From: Gemmatimonadota bacterium
GTDB taxonomy: Bacteria > JBHIER01 > G020348925
Length of the DNA stretch: 60,802 nucleotides
Reading direction: 5' to 3'
Assembly (NCBI GenBank): GCA_020348925.1
Contig: CP070758.1
Coordinates: 1,074,237 to 1,135,038 of the forward strand
The notes beneath the pieces are model-generated. The model did not search any database and was not told the origin of the DNA. It saw nothing but the letters and a program-made list of their open reading frames with translations. Positions within the stretch are counted from its first letter, which is position 1. Every line of letters begins with the position of its first letter. The position numbers were made by a program, and so were the translations under genes. Below are positions 44,796 to 54,832 of the stretch, in pieces.

Positions 44796-47378
44796 ATGAT
44801 CGGTGAGACCATTTCCCATTACAAAATCCTCGAAAAGCTTGGTGAAGGCGGCATGGGCGTGGTGTACAAAGCCCAGGACACCAAGCTCGATCGTACAGTA
44901 GCTTTAAAATTTCTCCCACCCGAACTCACCAGAGATCCAGAGGCAAAGGAACGCTTCGTTCAAGAGGCCAAGGCAGCGGCGGCTCTTAAACAACACAACA
45001 TCTGCACCATCCATGAGATTAATGAAACCAGAGATGGTCAGACATTTATAGCCATGGACTGCTACGAGGGCCTGACGCTGAAGGGAAAAATTGAAAGTGG
45101 GTCGTTAAAACTGGAGGAAGCCGTCGATATCGCTATGCAGGTTGCCCAAGGCCTGACCAAGGCGCACGAACAGGAGATTGTACATCGGGACATTAAACCT
45201 GCAAATATCATCCTTGACGAGGATGGTGTGGCAAAGATCCTTGACTTCGGTCTTGCCAAATTGAAAGGGCAAGCCAGGATCACCCGTACTGGTACTACTG
45301 TTGGGACGGTAGCCTACATGTCGCCTGAACAAGCACAAGGGATAGATGTTGATCATCGCACAGACATCTGGTCCCTCGGTGTTGTGCTTTATGAAATGCT
45401 CACTGGGAAGACTCCTTTTTCCGGAGAACATGAAGCTGCAATAATGTATTCAATCATCAACGAAGAACCAGAACCCATTCAGAAGTATCGGTCGGATCTG
45501 TCGTCGGAGCTACTGCATGTGCTGAGCAGGGCATTGGAGAAAAATCCTGAGGAGCGTTACCAGTCCGTAAATGACATGCTCATCGATCTCAAGCGGTTGA
45601 AGCGGGATACGGATCGGGTTTCTCGAGAATCGATTTCCGAGATGACCGTTCCATCAAGACCCGAGTCAGTCAAGGGGCCGCGTCTTTCAAAAAGGTTGTG
45701 GATCGCCGGTATCGGCGTTGTTGCCGTACTCGCCATCGTTCTTGCTGTTTGGAGGACTTGGTTCGACCGGGAAGCTGAACCGGCGCAACCCCGTGTCGTG
45801 GTCTCCGTGTTCGAGAATCGCACGGGAGATTCTTCGCTCGATGCGTTGGGAAGCATGGCCATGGACTGGATCACTCAGGGATTAGCACAGTCGGGTGTGG
45901 CCGATGTCGTCCCCACCGTATCGGTCATGCAATACGCCCGTACCTATGATTCAGCGGAGGGCAAACCCTTAATTCAAACGCTCATCTTACAAACCGGCGC
46001 CACCATCGCGGTTTCGGGCGCTTATTATGTGCACGGGGACAACCTGCAATTCCAGGCCGAGGTGACCGACGCGTTGCGTGATGAACTCATCCATACGATA
46101 CCGCCCGTCATCGGATCCAGGGAGAATCCGATAGCCGGTATCGATGAGCTGCGTCAACGCGTCATGGGTGTCGTGGCCGGGCATATCGATCCGAGTTTTC
46201 AGCTGCGTATGCTATCTGAACCTCCCAGTTTCGATGTCTACCGCGAGTACGTGACCGGCACGGACCTTTTCGGTACGGATTATCCGCGGGCCATCGGTCA
46301 CTTTGAACGGGCGGCCGAGCTTGATTCGATGTTCATGCCGGCACGTATGCGTATTGCTGTTGCCTACGGGAATCAGGGGCAATGGGCCAGGGCAGACTCC
46401 ATTTGTCGCTTCATCAACCGACACCGGGAGCGTCTGAGTCCGTTTATGCGGCTTTACCTGGACTGGTACAGGGCCGTTATCCGAGGAAATGACGCCGAAG
46501 CCTACCGGTTCATCCGTCAGGCTGGTGAAATGGCGCCCAATGATTGGGTGACCAACTATCTTATCGGGTTTTTCGCAAGAAATGTGAATCGCCCCGGTGA
46601 GACCGTGGAGGTATATTCACAAATAGATTATGTGCGTACCGGTCATATCGTTGGTTCGTGGCGATTTGGTGTCCTCTGCGAGGCGCACCATATGCTGGGG
46701 GATTATGAGAGGGAATTGCAAGAAGCGCGACGTGGACAGGAGTATTTCCCGGATCTTCTATCGTTACGCGAGGACGAGGTGCGCGCCCTGGCAGGCTTGG
46801 GCCGGATCGAAGAAATCAACAAAGTGATCGACGAGAGCCTTTCCATCTCTTCCTCTTCTTCATCTTGGAGCCCAGGCTTGGTCATGTGTGGGGCGGCTGC
46901 TGAGCTGCGGGTCCGTGGTTATAAGGAAGAAGCAAAGGCAATCGCAGAACGGGCCGTGGCCTGGTATCAAAACCGTGGAACGGGTGATAATCGTTATAGC
47001 CTTGCGCGTTCACTCTATTTGGCCGAACGCTGGCAGGAAGCCGAAGCCATCTTTGAAGGGCTATCTGCGGAGGAGCCAGATGACATCGATTACATGGGGT
47101 TTCTGGGAACCCTGGCGGCACGCAGAGGGAATCGAGAAGGGGCACGACAGATTTCAGAAGAACTCAAACGTATCGAACGGCCTTATCTGTATGGCGATCA
47201 TACGTATTGGAGGGCCTGCATTGCCGCGCTACTCGGTGAACGCGAACAGGCCGTGGCCCTGCTGAGGGAATCCTTCGCCCAGGGCTATAATTATGGCGTT
47301 CTCCTCCATAATGACATGGATCTGGAACCCTTGCGTGATTACCGACCTTTCCAGGAGCTGATACGACCGAAAGGATAG
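44796..47378 (+). CDS. Membrane Ser/Thr kinase with TolB-like and TPR domains (kinase 1)
   Basis: 860 residues. The N-terminal Hanks-type kinase is complete: G-loop GEGGMG (16-21), Lys38 in VALKFL, HRDIKPAN (130-137), DFG (150-152), and SPEQ in the activation segment. One membrane helix follows (301-319). Outside it is a TolB/FlgO-like domain (VVVSVFENRTGDSSLDALGS, then ATIAVSGAYYVHGDNLQFQA), then TPR-like repeats to the end. It likely phosphorylates cytosolic targets in response to an envelope signal. First of four paralogues; its C-terminal half is the most divergent. Preceded by the 90-nt leader. Confidence 0.9.
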   Translation: MIGETISHYKILEKLGEGGMGVVYKAQDTKLDRTVALKFLPPELTRDPEAKERFVQEAKAAAALKQHNICTIHEINETRDGQTFIAMDCYEGLTLKGKIESGSLKLEEAVDIAMQVAQGLTKAHEQEIVHRDIKPANIILDEDGVAKILDFGLAKLKGQARITRTGTTVGTVAYMSPEQAQGIDVDHRTDIWSLGVVLYEMLTGKTPFSGEHEAAIMYSIINEEPEPIQKYRSDLSSELLHVLSRALEKNPEERYQSVNDMLIDLKRLKRDTDRVSRESISEMTVPSRPESVKGPRLSKRLWIAGIGVVAVLAIVLAVWRTWFDREAEPAQPRVVVSVFENRTGDSSLDALGSMAMDWITQGLAQSGVADVVPTVSVMQYARTYDSAEGKPLIQTLILQTGATIAVSGAYYVHGDNLQFQAEVTDALRDELIHTIPPVIGSRENPIAGIDELRQRVMGVVAGHIDPSFQLRMLSEPPSFDVYREYVTGTDLFGTDYPRAIGHFERAAELDSMFMPARMRIAVAYGNQGQWARADSICRFINRHRERLSPFMRLYLDWYRAVIRGNDAEAYRFIRQAGEMAPNDWVTNYLIGFFARNVNRPGETVEVYSQIDYVRTGHIVGSWRFGVLCEAHHMLGDYERELQEARRGQEYFPDLLSLREDEVRALAGLGRIEEINKVIDESLSISSSSSSWSPGLVMCGAAAELRVRGYKEEAKAIAERAVAWYQNRGTGDNRYSLARSLYLAERWQEAEAIFEGLSAEEPDDIDYMGFLGTLAARRGNREGARQISEELKRIERPYLYGDHTYWRACIAALLGEREQAVALLRESFAQGYNYGVLLHNDMDLEPLRDYRPFQELIRPKG

Positions 47379-47381
47379 ATA

Positions 47382-50030
47382 ATGATCCACCAAAAAGACG
47401 GCGGACAAGTCGGCAAAACCATATCCCATTACAAAATCCTCGAAAAGCTCGGTGAGGGTGGAATGGGTGTGGTGTATAAGGCCGAGGATACGAAGCTTAA
47501 ACGAACTGTGGCCCTGAAGTTTCTCCCACCCGAACTTACCCGTGATCCTGAGGCGAAGAAGCGCTTCATCCACGAAGCACAGGCTGCGGCGGCACTCAGT
47601 CATCCCAATATCTGCACGATTTTCGAAATCAACGAATCGGAGGATCAACTCTTCATCGCCATGGAGTACATTGAGGGTCAGGACCTGAAAGAGAAGATCG
47701 CTGCTGGTCCGATGAAAATGAGCGATGCTATAGATGTCGCCACTCAGGTTGCAGAGGGGCTCCACGAGGCCCATGAGAAGAGCATCGTTCACAGGGACAT
47801 CAAGCCGGCCAATATCATGATGACGAGCAAATCCCAGGTGAAGATCATGGATTTCGGGCTGGCAAAGCTGAGAGGGCAGACGAAGCTGACCAAAGAAGGG
47901 ACAACTCTCGGTACAATAGCATACATGTCACCGGAGCAAACACGGGGCGAGGAGGTCGATCGTCGGTCGGACATCTGGTCCATTGGCGCTGTTTTGTATG
48001 AAATGATCACCGGGCAACTGCCCTTCAAAGGGGACTACGAGCAGGCAGTGATGTATTCCATCATAAACGAAATCCCGGAGCCCATTACCGGCCTTCGAAC
48101 CGGCGTGCCATTGGAGGTAGAAAAAATCATCACGAAATGCCTGGATAAAGATCCGTCCACTCGGTACCAGCACGTGGAAGAGCTGATTGTGGATTTGCGC
48201 AGGTTCTCAAAAGAGTCGGAGTTAAAAGGAGCTTATTCCGGAACAGACGTGAGACAAAGAACACCGAAAAAGAAAATTTTACCATATGTGATAGTGGGAA
48301 TTGTCCTGGCTGCAATAGTATTGATGGTTATGCGATATCAATTTTTCGCTCCGGGGAAAGAGGATTTCATCTCGCAAAGAAAAATGATGGTTGTGTTACC
48401 TTTCGAAAACCTGGGTGCTGCAGATGATGAATATTTTGCCGACGGTATAACCGAGGAAATTACCAGTCGGCTTGCCTCCATAAAAAGTTTGGGTGTCATA
48501 TCGCGCAAGAGTGCCCTCGTATACGGGAGAACGGATAAAACCATCAGAGAGATTGGTGAGGAGTTGAATGTTGAGTACGTGCTTGAAGGAACCGTCCGCT
48601 GGGCTCGCGCTCCTGACGCTCCTGATCGGGTTCGAATTACCCCTCAGCTCATTCGGGTCTCCGATGACACCCATCTCTGGGCAGAAACCTACGAGCGCAT
48701 CATAGATGATATTTTCACCATCCAATCGGACATTGCTCAAAAGGTCACAGAGCAATTGGGGATCACACTCCTCGATTCGGAACGCAGATCCGTTGAAGCA
48801 AAACCGACCGGGAACCTCGAAGCCTACCAGGCTTACCTTCGTGGCCGATACTTCGCAGAAAGACCCCATTTCTCTTTGGAAAACTGGAATCAGGTGATAC
48901 GGAATTACCAGCAGGCAGTGGACCTTGATCCCAGTTTTGCACAAGCTTGGGCAGAGCTGTCCAGAGCTCACGCAAGGCTTCATTTCTTTCGGCACGATCT
49001 GTCTGAGGAGCGACAGGAGATGGCCAGACATGCCGCGGATCAGGCCCTCGAACTGGCCCCGGAAACTTCGGAGGTACACATCGCCCTGAGTTACTACTAT
49101 CTCTGGTCTTTGAGGGATTCCGAGCAGGCACTCAAAGAGCTGGAGATTGCCGAGAAGGGTTTACCCAATAATGCGGAAATCTTGAAAGCGAAAGCTTACA
49201 TCTTTGAGCTTCACGGGCGCTATGAGGAAGCTCAGAATGCCTTTGAAAGGGCCTTCGAGCTCAGCCCTCGAGACGCATCGCTTCCCACCGAGCTCACATT
49301 AGTCTTGTGGGTTACTCGCAATTACCCGCAGGCGGTGGAAGTCGCCAATCAGGCGATCGCCTTGGCGCCAGATGAAGCCTGGCCTTATCTTGGAAAAACC
49401 TTTACTTACTGGAGCTGGAAAGGCCCAACGGAAGAAGCGCGAACTGCGCTCGAGGCCATTCCGGTAGAGCACAGCTGGGTGCCATGGACCTGGTTCTGGC
49501 AGGAGATGTATGAAGGAAGGTATCGGGAAGCTCTTAAGCGTCTCTCTACCACTTCGGGTGAATGGATTCGACTGAAAACGTGGGCCAGGCCGATATGCTT
49601 ATTAGAGGCCTTCGCATTCGATTTTATGGGTGAATCGCAGCGTGCCCGTTCGAATTACAAAAAGGCAAGGATATTACTGGAGAAGGAGGTCGAGGTGTGG
49701 CCCGAAGATCCTCGGCTCCACAGCTCTCTGGGCATCGCTTACGCGGCCCTGGGTCACAAGGAAGATGCGATTCGTGAGGGGAAACGAGCCGTGGAGCTTC
49801 TTCCAATCACTGAGGACGCTTTTTACGGCCTGCCTTACCTCCATGATCTTGCGCACATTTATACGCTGTCGGGAGAGCATGAGGCGGCTCTGGACCAGAT
49901 AGAGCATCTTCTTACGATACCTTCGTGGATATCGATTTCCTGGCTTAAAATGGATCCCCGTTTTCGTGCGTTACGGGATCATCCCAGATTTCAAATTCTG
50001 GTGGAGAAATATTCAAGAGACGCAGGATGA
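47382..50030 (+). CDS. Membrane Ser/Thr kinase with TolB-like and TPR domains (kinase 2)
   Basis: 882 residues, intact. The kinase domain has all catalytic motifs (GEGGMG, Lys46, HRDIKPAN, DFG, SPEQ). It has an 8-residue N-terminal extension compared with kinase 1. A membrane helix (LPYVIVGIVLAAIVLMVMRY, about 306-325) precedes a TolB-like domain (MMVVLPFENLGAADDEYFAD, ITEEITSRL, VEYVLEGTVRW) and TPRs. It starts 3 nt after kinase 1 stops, with AAAGGATAG as ribosome site, and its stop overlaps the start of kinase 3 (ATGA). It is the closest relative of kinase 3. Confidence 0.9.
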   Translation: MIHQKDGGQVGKTISHYKILEKLGEGGMGVVYKAEDTKLKRTVALKFLPPELTRDPEAKKRFIHEAQAAAALSHPNICTIFEINESEDQLFIAMEYIEGQDLKEKIAAGPMKMSDAIDVATQVAEGLHEAHEKSIVHRDIKPANIMMTSKSQVKIMDFGLAKLRGQTKLTKEGTTLGTIAYMSPEQTRGEEVDRRSDIWSIGAVLYEMITGQLPFKGDYEQAVMYSIINEIPEPITGLRTGVPLEVEKIITKCLDKDPSTRYQHVEELIVDLRRFSKESELKGAYSGTDVRQRTPKKKILPYVIVGIVLAAIVLMVMRYQFFAPGKEDFISQRKMMVVLPFENLGAADDEYFADGITEEITSRLASIKSLGVISRKSALVYGRTDKTIREIGEELNVEYVLEGTVRWARAPDAPDRVRITPQLIRVSDDTHLWAETYERIIDDIFTIQSDIAQKVTEQLGITLLDSERRSVEAKPTGNLEAYQAYLRGRYFAERPHFSLENWNQVIRNYQQAVDLDPSFAQAWAELSRAHARLHFFRHDLSEERQEMARHAADQALELAPETSEVHIALSYYYLWSLRDSEQALKELEIAEKGLPNNAEILKAKAYIFELHGRYEEAQNAFERAFELSPRDASLPTELTLVLWVTRNYPQAVEVANQAIALAPDEAWPYLGKTFTYWSWKGPTEEARTALEAIPVEHSWVPWTWFWQEMYEGRYREALKRLSTTSGEWIRLKTWARPICLLEAFAFDFMGESQRARSNYKKARILLEKEVEVWPEDPRLHSSLGIAYAALGHKEDAIREGKRAVELLPITEDAFYGLPYLHDLAHIYTLSGEHEAALDQIEHLLTIPSWISISWLKMDPRFRALRDHPRFQILVEKYSRDAG

Positions 50031-52648
50031 TAGGCAGAATTATCTCTCACTATAGAATTTTGGAAAAGCTCGGTGAAGGCGGCATGGGTGTGGTGTATAA
50101 GGCTGAGGACAACAAACTTGACCGCATTGTTGCTCTGAAGTTTCTTCCACCTGAGTTAACCAGGGATCCGGAAGCCAAGGAACGCTTTGTGCATGAAGCG
50201 AAAGCCGCTTCGTCCTTCGAGCACAATAACATCTGCACCATTTACGAGATAGATGAGACCAATGACGGTCAATTATTCATTGCCATGGCCTGTTACGATG
50301 GGGAAACGTTGGAAGAAAAAATCCGGCGCGGTCCTCTGAAAATTGAAGAAGCTGTTCATCTTGCCATGCAGATGGCTGAAGGCCTGAAAGATGCCCATGA
50401 AAAGGACATCATCCACAGGGACATGAAACCTGCCAACATCATGGTAACCTCAAAAGGGCAGGTGAAAATCATGGACTTCGGTCTGGCTAAATTACGAGGA
50501 CAGACAAAGCTTACAAAGGAGGGGACGACTTTAGGTACCGTCGCATACATGTCCCCGGAGCAAGCACGAGGAGGTGAGGTCGATCAACGGTCTGATATAT
50601 GGTCACTGGGTGTCATGCTGTATGAAATGGTTACAGGGCAGCGTCCGTTCGAAGGAGAATACAATCAAGCAGTGATGTATGCCATCATGAATAACGATCC
50701 TGAACCGATAACTGGCTTGCGAACCGGCGTGCCTATGGAACTTGAAAGGATCATCCATAAGTGTATCGAAAAAAATCCTGCTGAGAGATACCAGACCGGG
50801 GCCGACCTGTTAGCCGATTTTCATCATCTTCAAAGAATCTCTTCCACACAGACCATTCCATCTAAAACGCGAATTTCCAAACCACCAGTGAGATCAATGG
50901 CAAGAAAATTAACCGGGCTTGCTGCTCTTGTGATAGTAGCAACCGTTGCCATTGTTCTGCTCGTACGCCAATTCACACCTTCCGTACACGAGGTAATACC
51001 TGAAAGAAAAATGCTGGTGGTTCTGCCCTTCGAGAACCTCGGTCCGCCAGAGGACGAGTATTTCGCCGACGGAATTACAGAAGAGATCACGAGCCGGCTG
51101 GCAGCCCTTCACGGGCTTGGAGTGATTTCTCGCACCAGTGCCTTTTATTACAAGGATACGAAGAAGACATTGAAGCAAATCGGTGATGAGTTGAAGGTCG
51201 ACTATGTGCTTTAAGGGACTGTACGGTGGGAACGTGCAACTGATAAACCGAGTCGTGTCCGGGTCACGCCCCAGCTCATCCGTGTTTCGGACGACACCCA
51301 TCTCTGGACCTCTCGCTATGATGAACAACTGGATGAAATCTTTTCTGTCCAATCGAGCATTGCTGAGGAAGTAGTCCGAGAGTTAAACGTCAGCTTACTC
51401 GAGCCGGAGAAACAGGCCATCCAGGAAAAGCCGACGGAGAATCTTGAAGCATACCAGGCGTATCTCCGGGCTATGAGCTATTGGGCACAACCTGGATATG
51501 ATCCAGAACGATTTGACCTGGCCATACAGATGTTCGAGAGGGCGGTGGAGCTTGACTCTACCTTTGTCCTGGCATATGTTGAACTTGTCGATGGTCATGG
51601 CGGGCTCTATTATCACCTCGATCCCCGTGAGGAGCGCCTGGCCAAAGCGAAAAAGGCTCTGGACCGGGCATTGACCCTTCAACCCGAACTGTCGAAGGTT
51701 CGTCTGGCGAAGGGATATTTTCACTATTACTGTTTCAAGGAGTACGATCTCGCTCTCGAGATATTTCATGCCGTGGAAAGGGATTTACCCAATAACTCGG
51801 ATATACAGGCGGCCATCGGATACATATACAGACGGCAGGGGAAAATAGATAAAGCGGTCGATCGCCTTGAACGGGCTCTTGATCTCGATCCTCAGAGTGC
51901 TCACTTACATTCTGAATTAGGCGAAACGTACGAAGCGCTTCGAGTATACGACAGGGCCGATCAGTATTTCACTCAGGCCATTGCACTGGCGCCTGATACC
52001 CGTCAGACGTATGAGATGAAAGCACAGAACTCACTCAGGTGGAAGGGAAATACAAATGAGGCTCGTTCCATACTCGCCCAGTCGCCTGGGAATGAACAAT
52101 CCATTAGTTGGATCGAATTCGATCTTTATGACCGGGAATTCAATGATGTATTGGATCGTATTTCCTCAATATCGCCAATATTGGTTGATCAACCGGTGTT
52201 CCAGGGACTCCTTCTTGTATATAAAGGTGTAAGCCATCACTATCTGAACCAGCCCGAACTCCGCCATGCCGCCTTCGACGAAGCGCGTATCCTCATGGAA
52301 AACAGGTTGAATGAGGTACCGGAGAGCCATTATTGCCATGCTATTCTGGGTATTGCCTTATGTGGATTGGGCCGGAAGGAGGAAGCAATCCGTGAAGGGG
52401 AAATTGCTGTGGAATTGATATCCGACGACCGGTTCCTCGGACCTTCATTATTAGAGAGCTTGGCCAGAATTTATGCATGTGTGGATGAAGGGGATAAGGC
52501 TATAGATATCCTTCAACAGCTCATGGAGACCCATTATGATGGAGCTATTTCAGTGTGGAACCTGAAAAAAAGTGTATCGTGGGATCCCCTTCGTGACAAC
52601 CCGCGCTTTCAAAGATTGATCGAGAAGTATTCCGTGGTGGAATCATGA
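50027..52648 (+). pseudogene. Kinase 3: kinase-TolB-TPR gene broken by one nonsense codon
   Basis: The open frame runs 50027-51214 and resumes without shift to 52648. The intervening TAA (51212-51214) replaces the Glu of the conserved YVLEGTVRW (kinase 2 has CTTGAAGGA, here CTTTAAGGG). Upstream part: full kinase domain (GEGGMG, HRDMKPAN, DFG), membrane helix (GLAALVIVATVAIVLLVRQF) and half the TolB-like domain. Downstream: the rest of the TolB domain and TPRs, possibly re-initiated at 51473. A truncated, membrane-anchored kinase lacking its TPR sensor may still be made. Otherwise the gene is a recent pseudogene, or the base is a sequencing error. Confidence 0.85.
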
Positions 52649-52725
52649 TCGACAAAACCATATCTCACTACAAAATCCTCGAAAAGCTCGATGAAGAGAG
52701 GATCTCGTTATGTTTAAGAAGTTAA
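52645..52725 (+). pseudogene. 26-codon stub of a further kinase copy
   Basis: Translates MIDKTISHYKILEKLDEE, then ISLCLRS and stop. The first 15 codons match the starts of the kinase paralogues. The ATG overlaps the kinase 3 stop as ATGA, exactly as kinase 3 begins on kinase 2. The stub then changes into the ribosome site (AGAGAGGA) of the S41 protease gene, whose ATG (52710) lies inside it. It marks a recombination or insertion junction. Confidence 0.75.
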
Positions 52726-54794
52726 ACGTAATTTCGGTAATTATAATTACATCAATTTGTATGACCAGTCCAAGGGCATCTGAACACTTTACCGATCAAA
52801 GAGCGGTGCATCCTATTATAGAACTTTCAAAAAGTAAATTTTACAATTCTGGAATATTACCAATTACTTCAACTCCCCTTTACGGATCCGAAACGGACTG
52901 GTGTGAAATAATTGACTCGACATGGGGAGAAGGTGCACCCACTGAAGAAAAACTCAGAATTTTCGATATGTTTTGGGAGACGATCGATCATAATTTTGCG
53001 TGTTTTCAAGGTTTGGATATTGAGTGGGATGATTTGCGGGCAAGATACAGACCCGAAATCGAGGGTGGAGTGAGCCGGGGCCGCTTTTGTGCAATTATGA
53101 ATCATCTTGCTTTGACATTGAGAGAATCCCATACGGCAATTATTGATACAGTAGTCAATTACACTTACCCACAACCTGGCATTCCGCTAATGCTACTTTA
53201 TACCAGGAAAATTAGCTCCGAATATGCCAATCACTTTTCTGGGCATTTTGGGGCCGGCCTGTCTCCCCTTCCTGATAGTACTCTGCTCGTATATAATACT
53301 GTAGAATCACATCCTTTAGGGCTCAGACCCGGTGATATTGTTCTTGGTTATGATGGAATTCCCTGGCATCAGCTTTTGCAGGAGTTATTGGAGGCCCAAC
53401 TCCCCATATATGGTTCCTCGGGAAGTACAGAGAGTTCATATACTCATATTCTTCAAAAGAGTGCAGGTTTGAACTGGCATTTGTTTAATACCATTGATGT
53501 CGTTAAGTATGATACTGGTGATACACTTCATCTTGATACAAGTCCGCTAATAAATCAAGACATGGAGTTTGTTGACTCAGAGTCAATGGATATTCCCGGT
53601 GTTCCAAAACCAGACATAATGAATAATGATCCCGTAAGCTATGGAATTATCGAAGGGACAAAAATCGGCTATATTTACGTTTGGATATGGTATTTTGATG
53701 CTGATTCACAGTTTTATGATGCTGTCTATGACTTACTGGACAATTATGAGACTATCGGACTTATAATAGATATTCGCAACAACACAGGTGGAAATATGTT
53801 TTTGTTTGATAAAGGATTATCACTACTCTTCAATTCTTCTGTAAGCACGATTGGGTTTGCTTCCAGATGTAATCCTAACGATCATTTTGCGATGTGCAAC
53901 GCCTGGGGTCCTGAATATTATGAGCTCCAACCTGATCCGACGACTTACTATGACAGACCAATTGCCGTGCTTATCGGACCATTATGTATAAGTGCAGGCG
54001 ATATGCTTGCATTGTGGATGAAATTTCATCCGAAGTGTCGGTTCTTTGGGAAACCAACGATGGGAGCTTTCAATGGTCCAACTGGACTATCTTTGGAGAA
54101 TGAAGATTGGAGATGCAGATATGCTGAATTCGAGGCCTATTTAGCAGATGATCCTGAGCATTATTTAACGCGTGAAGAATTGAATGTAGACGTACCTGTG
54201 TGGCTTGAACCTGATGATGTGGTCCAAGAATTGGATACAGTTGTTGAAGAGGCCAAGGCATGGATTCTCAATCAACCACATATCCGCACGTCCAGCCTTT
54301 CTCTTGATTTTGGGGTAGTTACGGTGTGTGGGTCAACTAGCCAAACACTAACTATTTATAATGATGGTTTCGTGACATTAGAGGTGAATCCACTTTCATC
54401 GAGTGATCCACAATTTGAGGTTTCATCCAAATTTCTTAGCATTGCAGGATCAGGATCAACAGATGTGGAAATAATTTTTACACCAAGAAGTGAGAACTCG
54501 GTTGAAGCATCTCTAACCCTATTATGCAATGATTCAAACCGACCACAACCTCAAATAAATCTTTATGGAGTGGGAATTTTGGAAATCGAAATCCAATTTG
54601 GTGATGTAAATAGAGATTCAGTTATTAATGTGCTGGATGTTTTGTCCGTGGTGAACCATATTCTGGGCACTGCAGAGTTCACTGATACGGAGGTGATGTG
54701 TCGGGCTGATTGCAATGCAGATGGACAAGTTAATGTCTTGGATGCCTTGGGTATTGTGAATGTAATTCTCGGAATAGGTGAGTGTGAAACGTGA
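52710..54794 (+). CDS. Secreted S41-family protease with Hydin-like and dockerin domains
   Basis: 694 residues. Signal peptide (VISVIIITSICMTSPRAS), an N-terminal helical domain, a PDZ-like segment (GLRPGDIVLGYDGIPW, about 204-219), and an S41 core: TKIGYIYVWIWYF, RNNTGG (356-361) and the nucleophile Ser428 in LCISAGDM. Then an ASPM/SPD-2/Hydin-like beta domain (about 525-620; LDFGVVTVCGSTSQTLTIYN) and a dockerin pair (GDVNRDSVINVLD; ADCNADGQVNVLD). Base composition is visibly more A+T-rich than kinases 1-2. The stop overlaps the frame leading into the C25 gene. Confidence 0.88.
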   Translation: MFKKLNVISVIIITSICMTSPRASEHFTDQRAVHPIIELSKSKFYNSGILPITSTPLYGSETDWCEIIDSTWGEGAPTEEKLRIFDMFWETIDHNFACFQGLDIEWDDLRARYRPEIEGGVSRGRFCAIMNHLALTLRESHTAIIDTVVNYTYPQPGIPLMLLYTRKISSEYANHFSGHFGAGLSPLPDSTLLVYNTVESHPLGLRPGDIVLGYDGIPWHQLLQELLEAQLPIYGSSGSTESSYTHILQKSAGLNWHLFNTIDVVKYDTGDTLHLDTSPLINQDMEFVDSESMDIPGVPKPDIMNNDPVSYGIIEGTKIGYIYVWIWYFDADSQFYDAVYDLLDNYETIGLIIDIRNNTGGNMFLFDKGLSLLFNSSVSTIGFASRCNPNDHFAMCNAWGPEYYELQPDPTTYYDRPIAVLIGPLCISAGDMLALWMKFHPKCRFFGKPTMGAFNGPTGLSLENEDWRCRYAEFEAYLADDPEHYLTREELNVDVPVWLEPDDVVQELDTVVEEAKAWILNQPHIRTSSLSLDFGVVTVCGSTSQTLTIYNDGFVTLEVNPLSSSDPQFEVSSKFLSIAGSGSTDVEIIFTPRSENSVEASLTLLCNDSNRPQPQINLYGVGILEIEIQFGDVNRDSVINVLDVLSVVNHILGTAEFTDTEVMCRADCNADGQVNVLDALGIVNVILGIGECET

Positions 54795-54832
54795 TTATTT
54801 TTGGTGAATATCTTAAGAGGGAGGTGTTTGAT

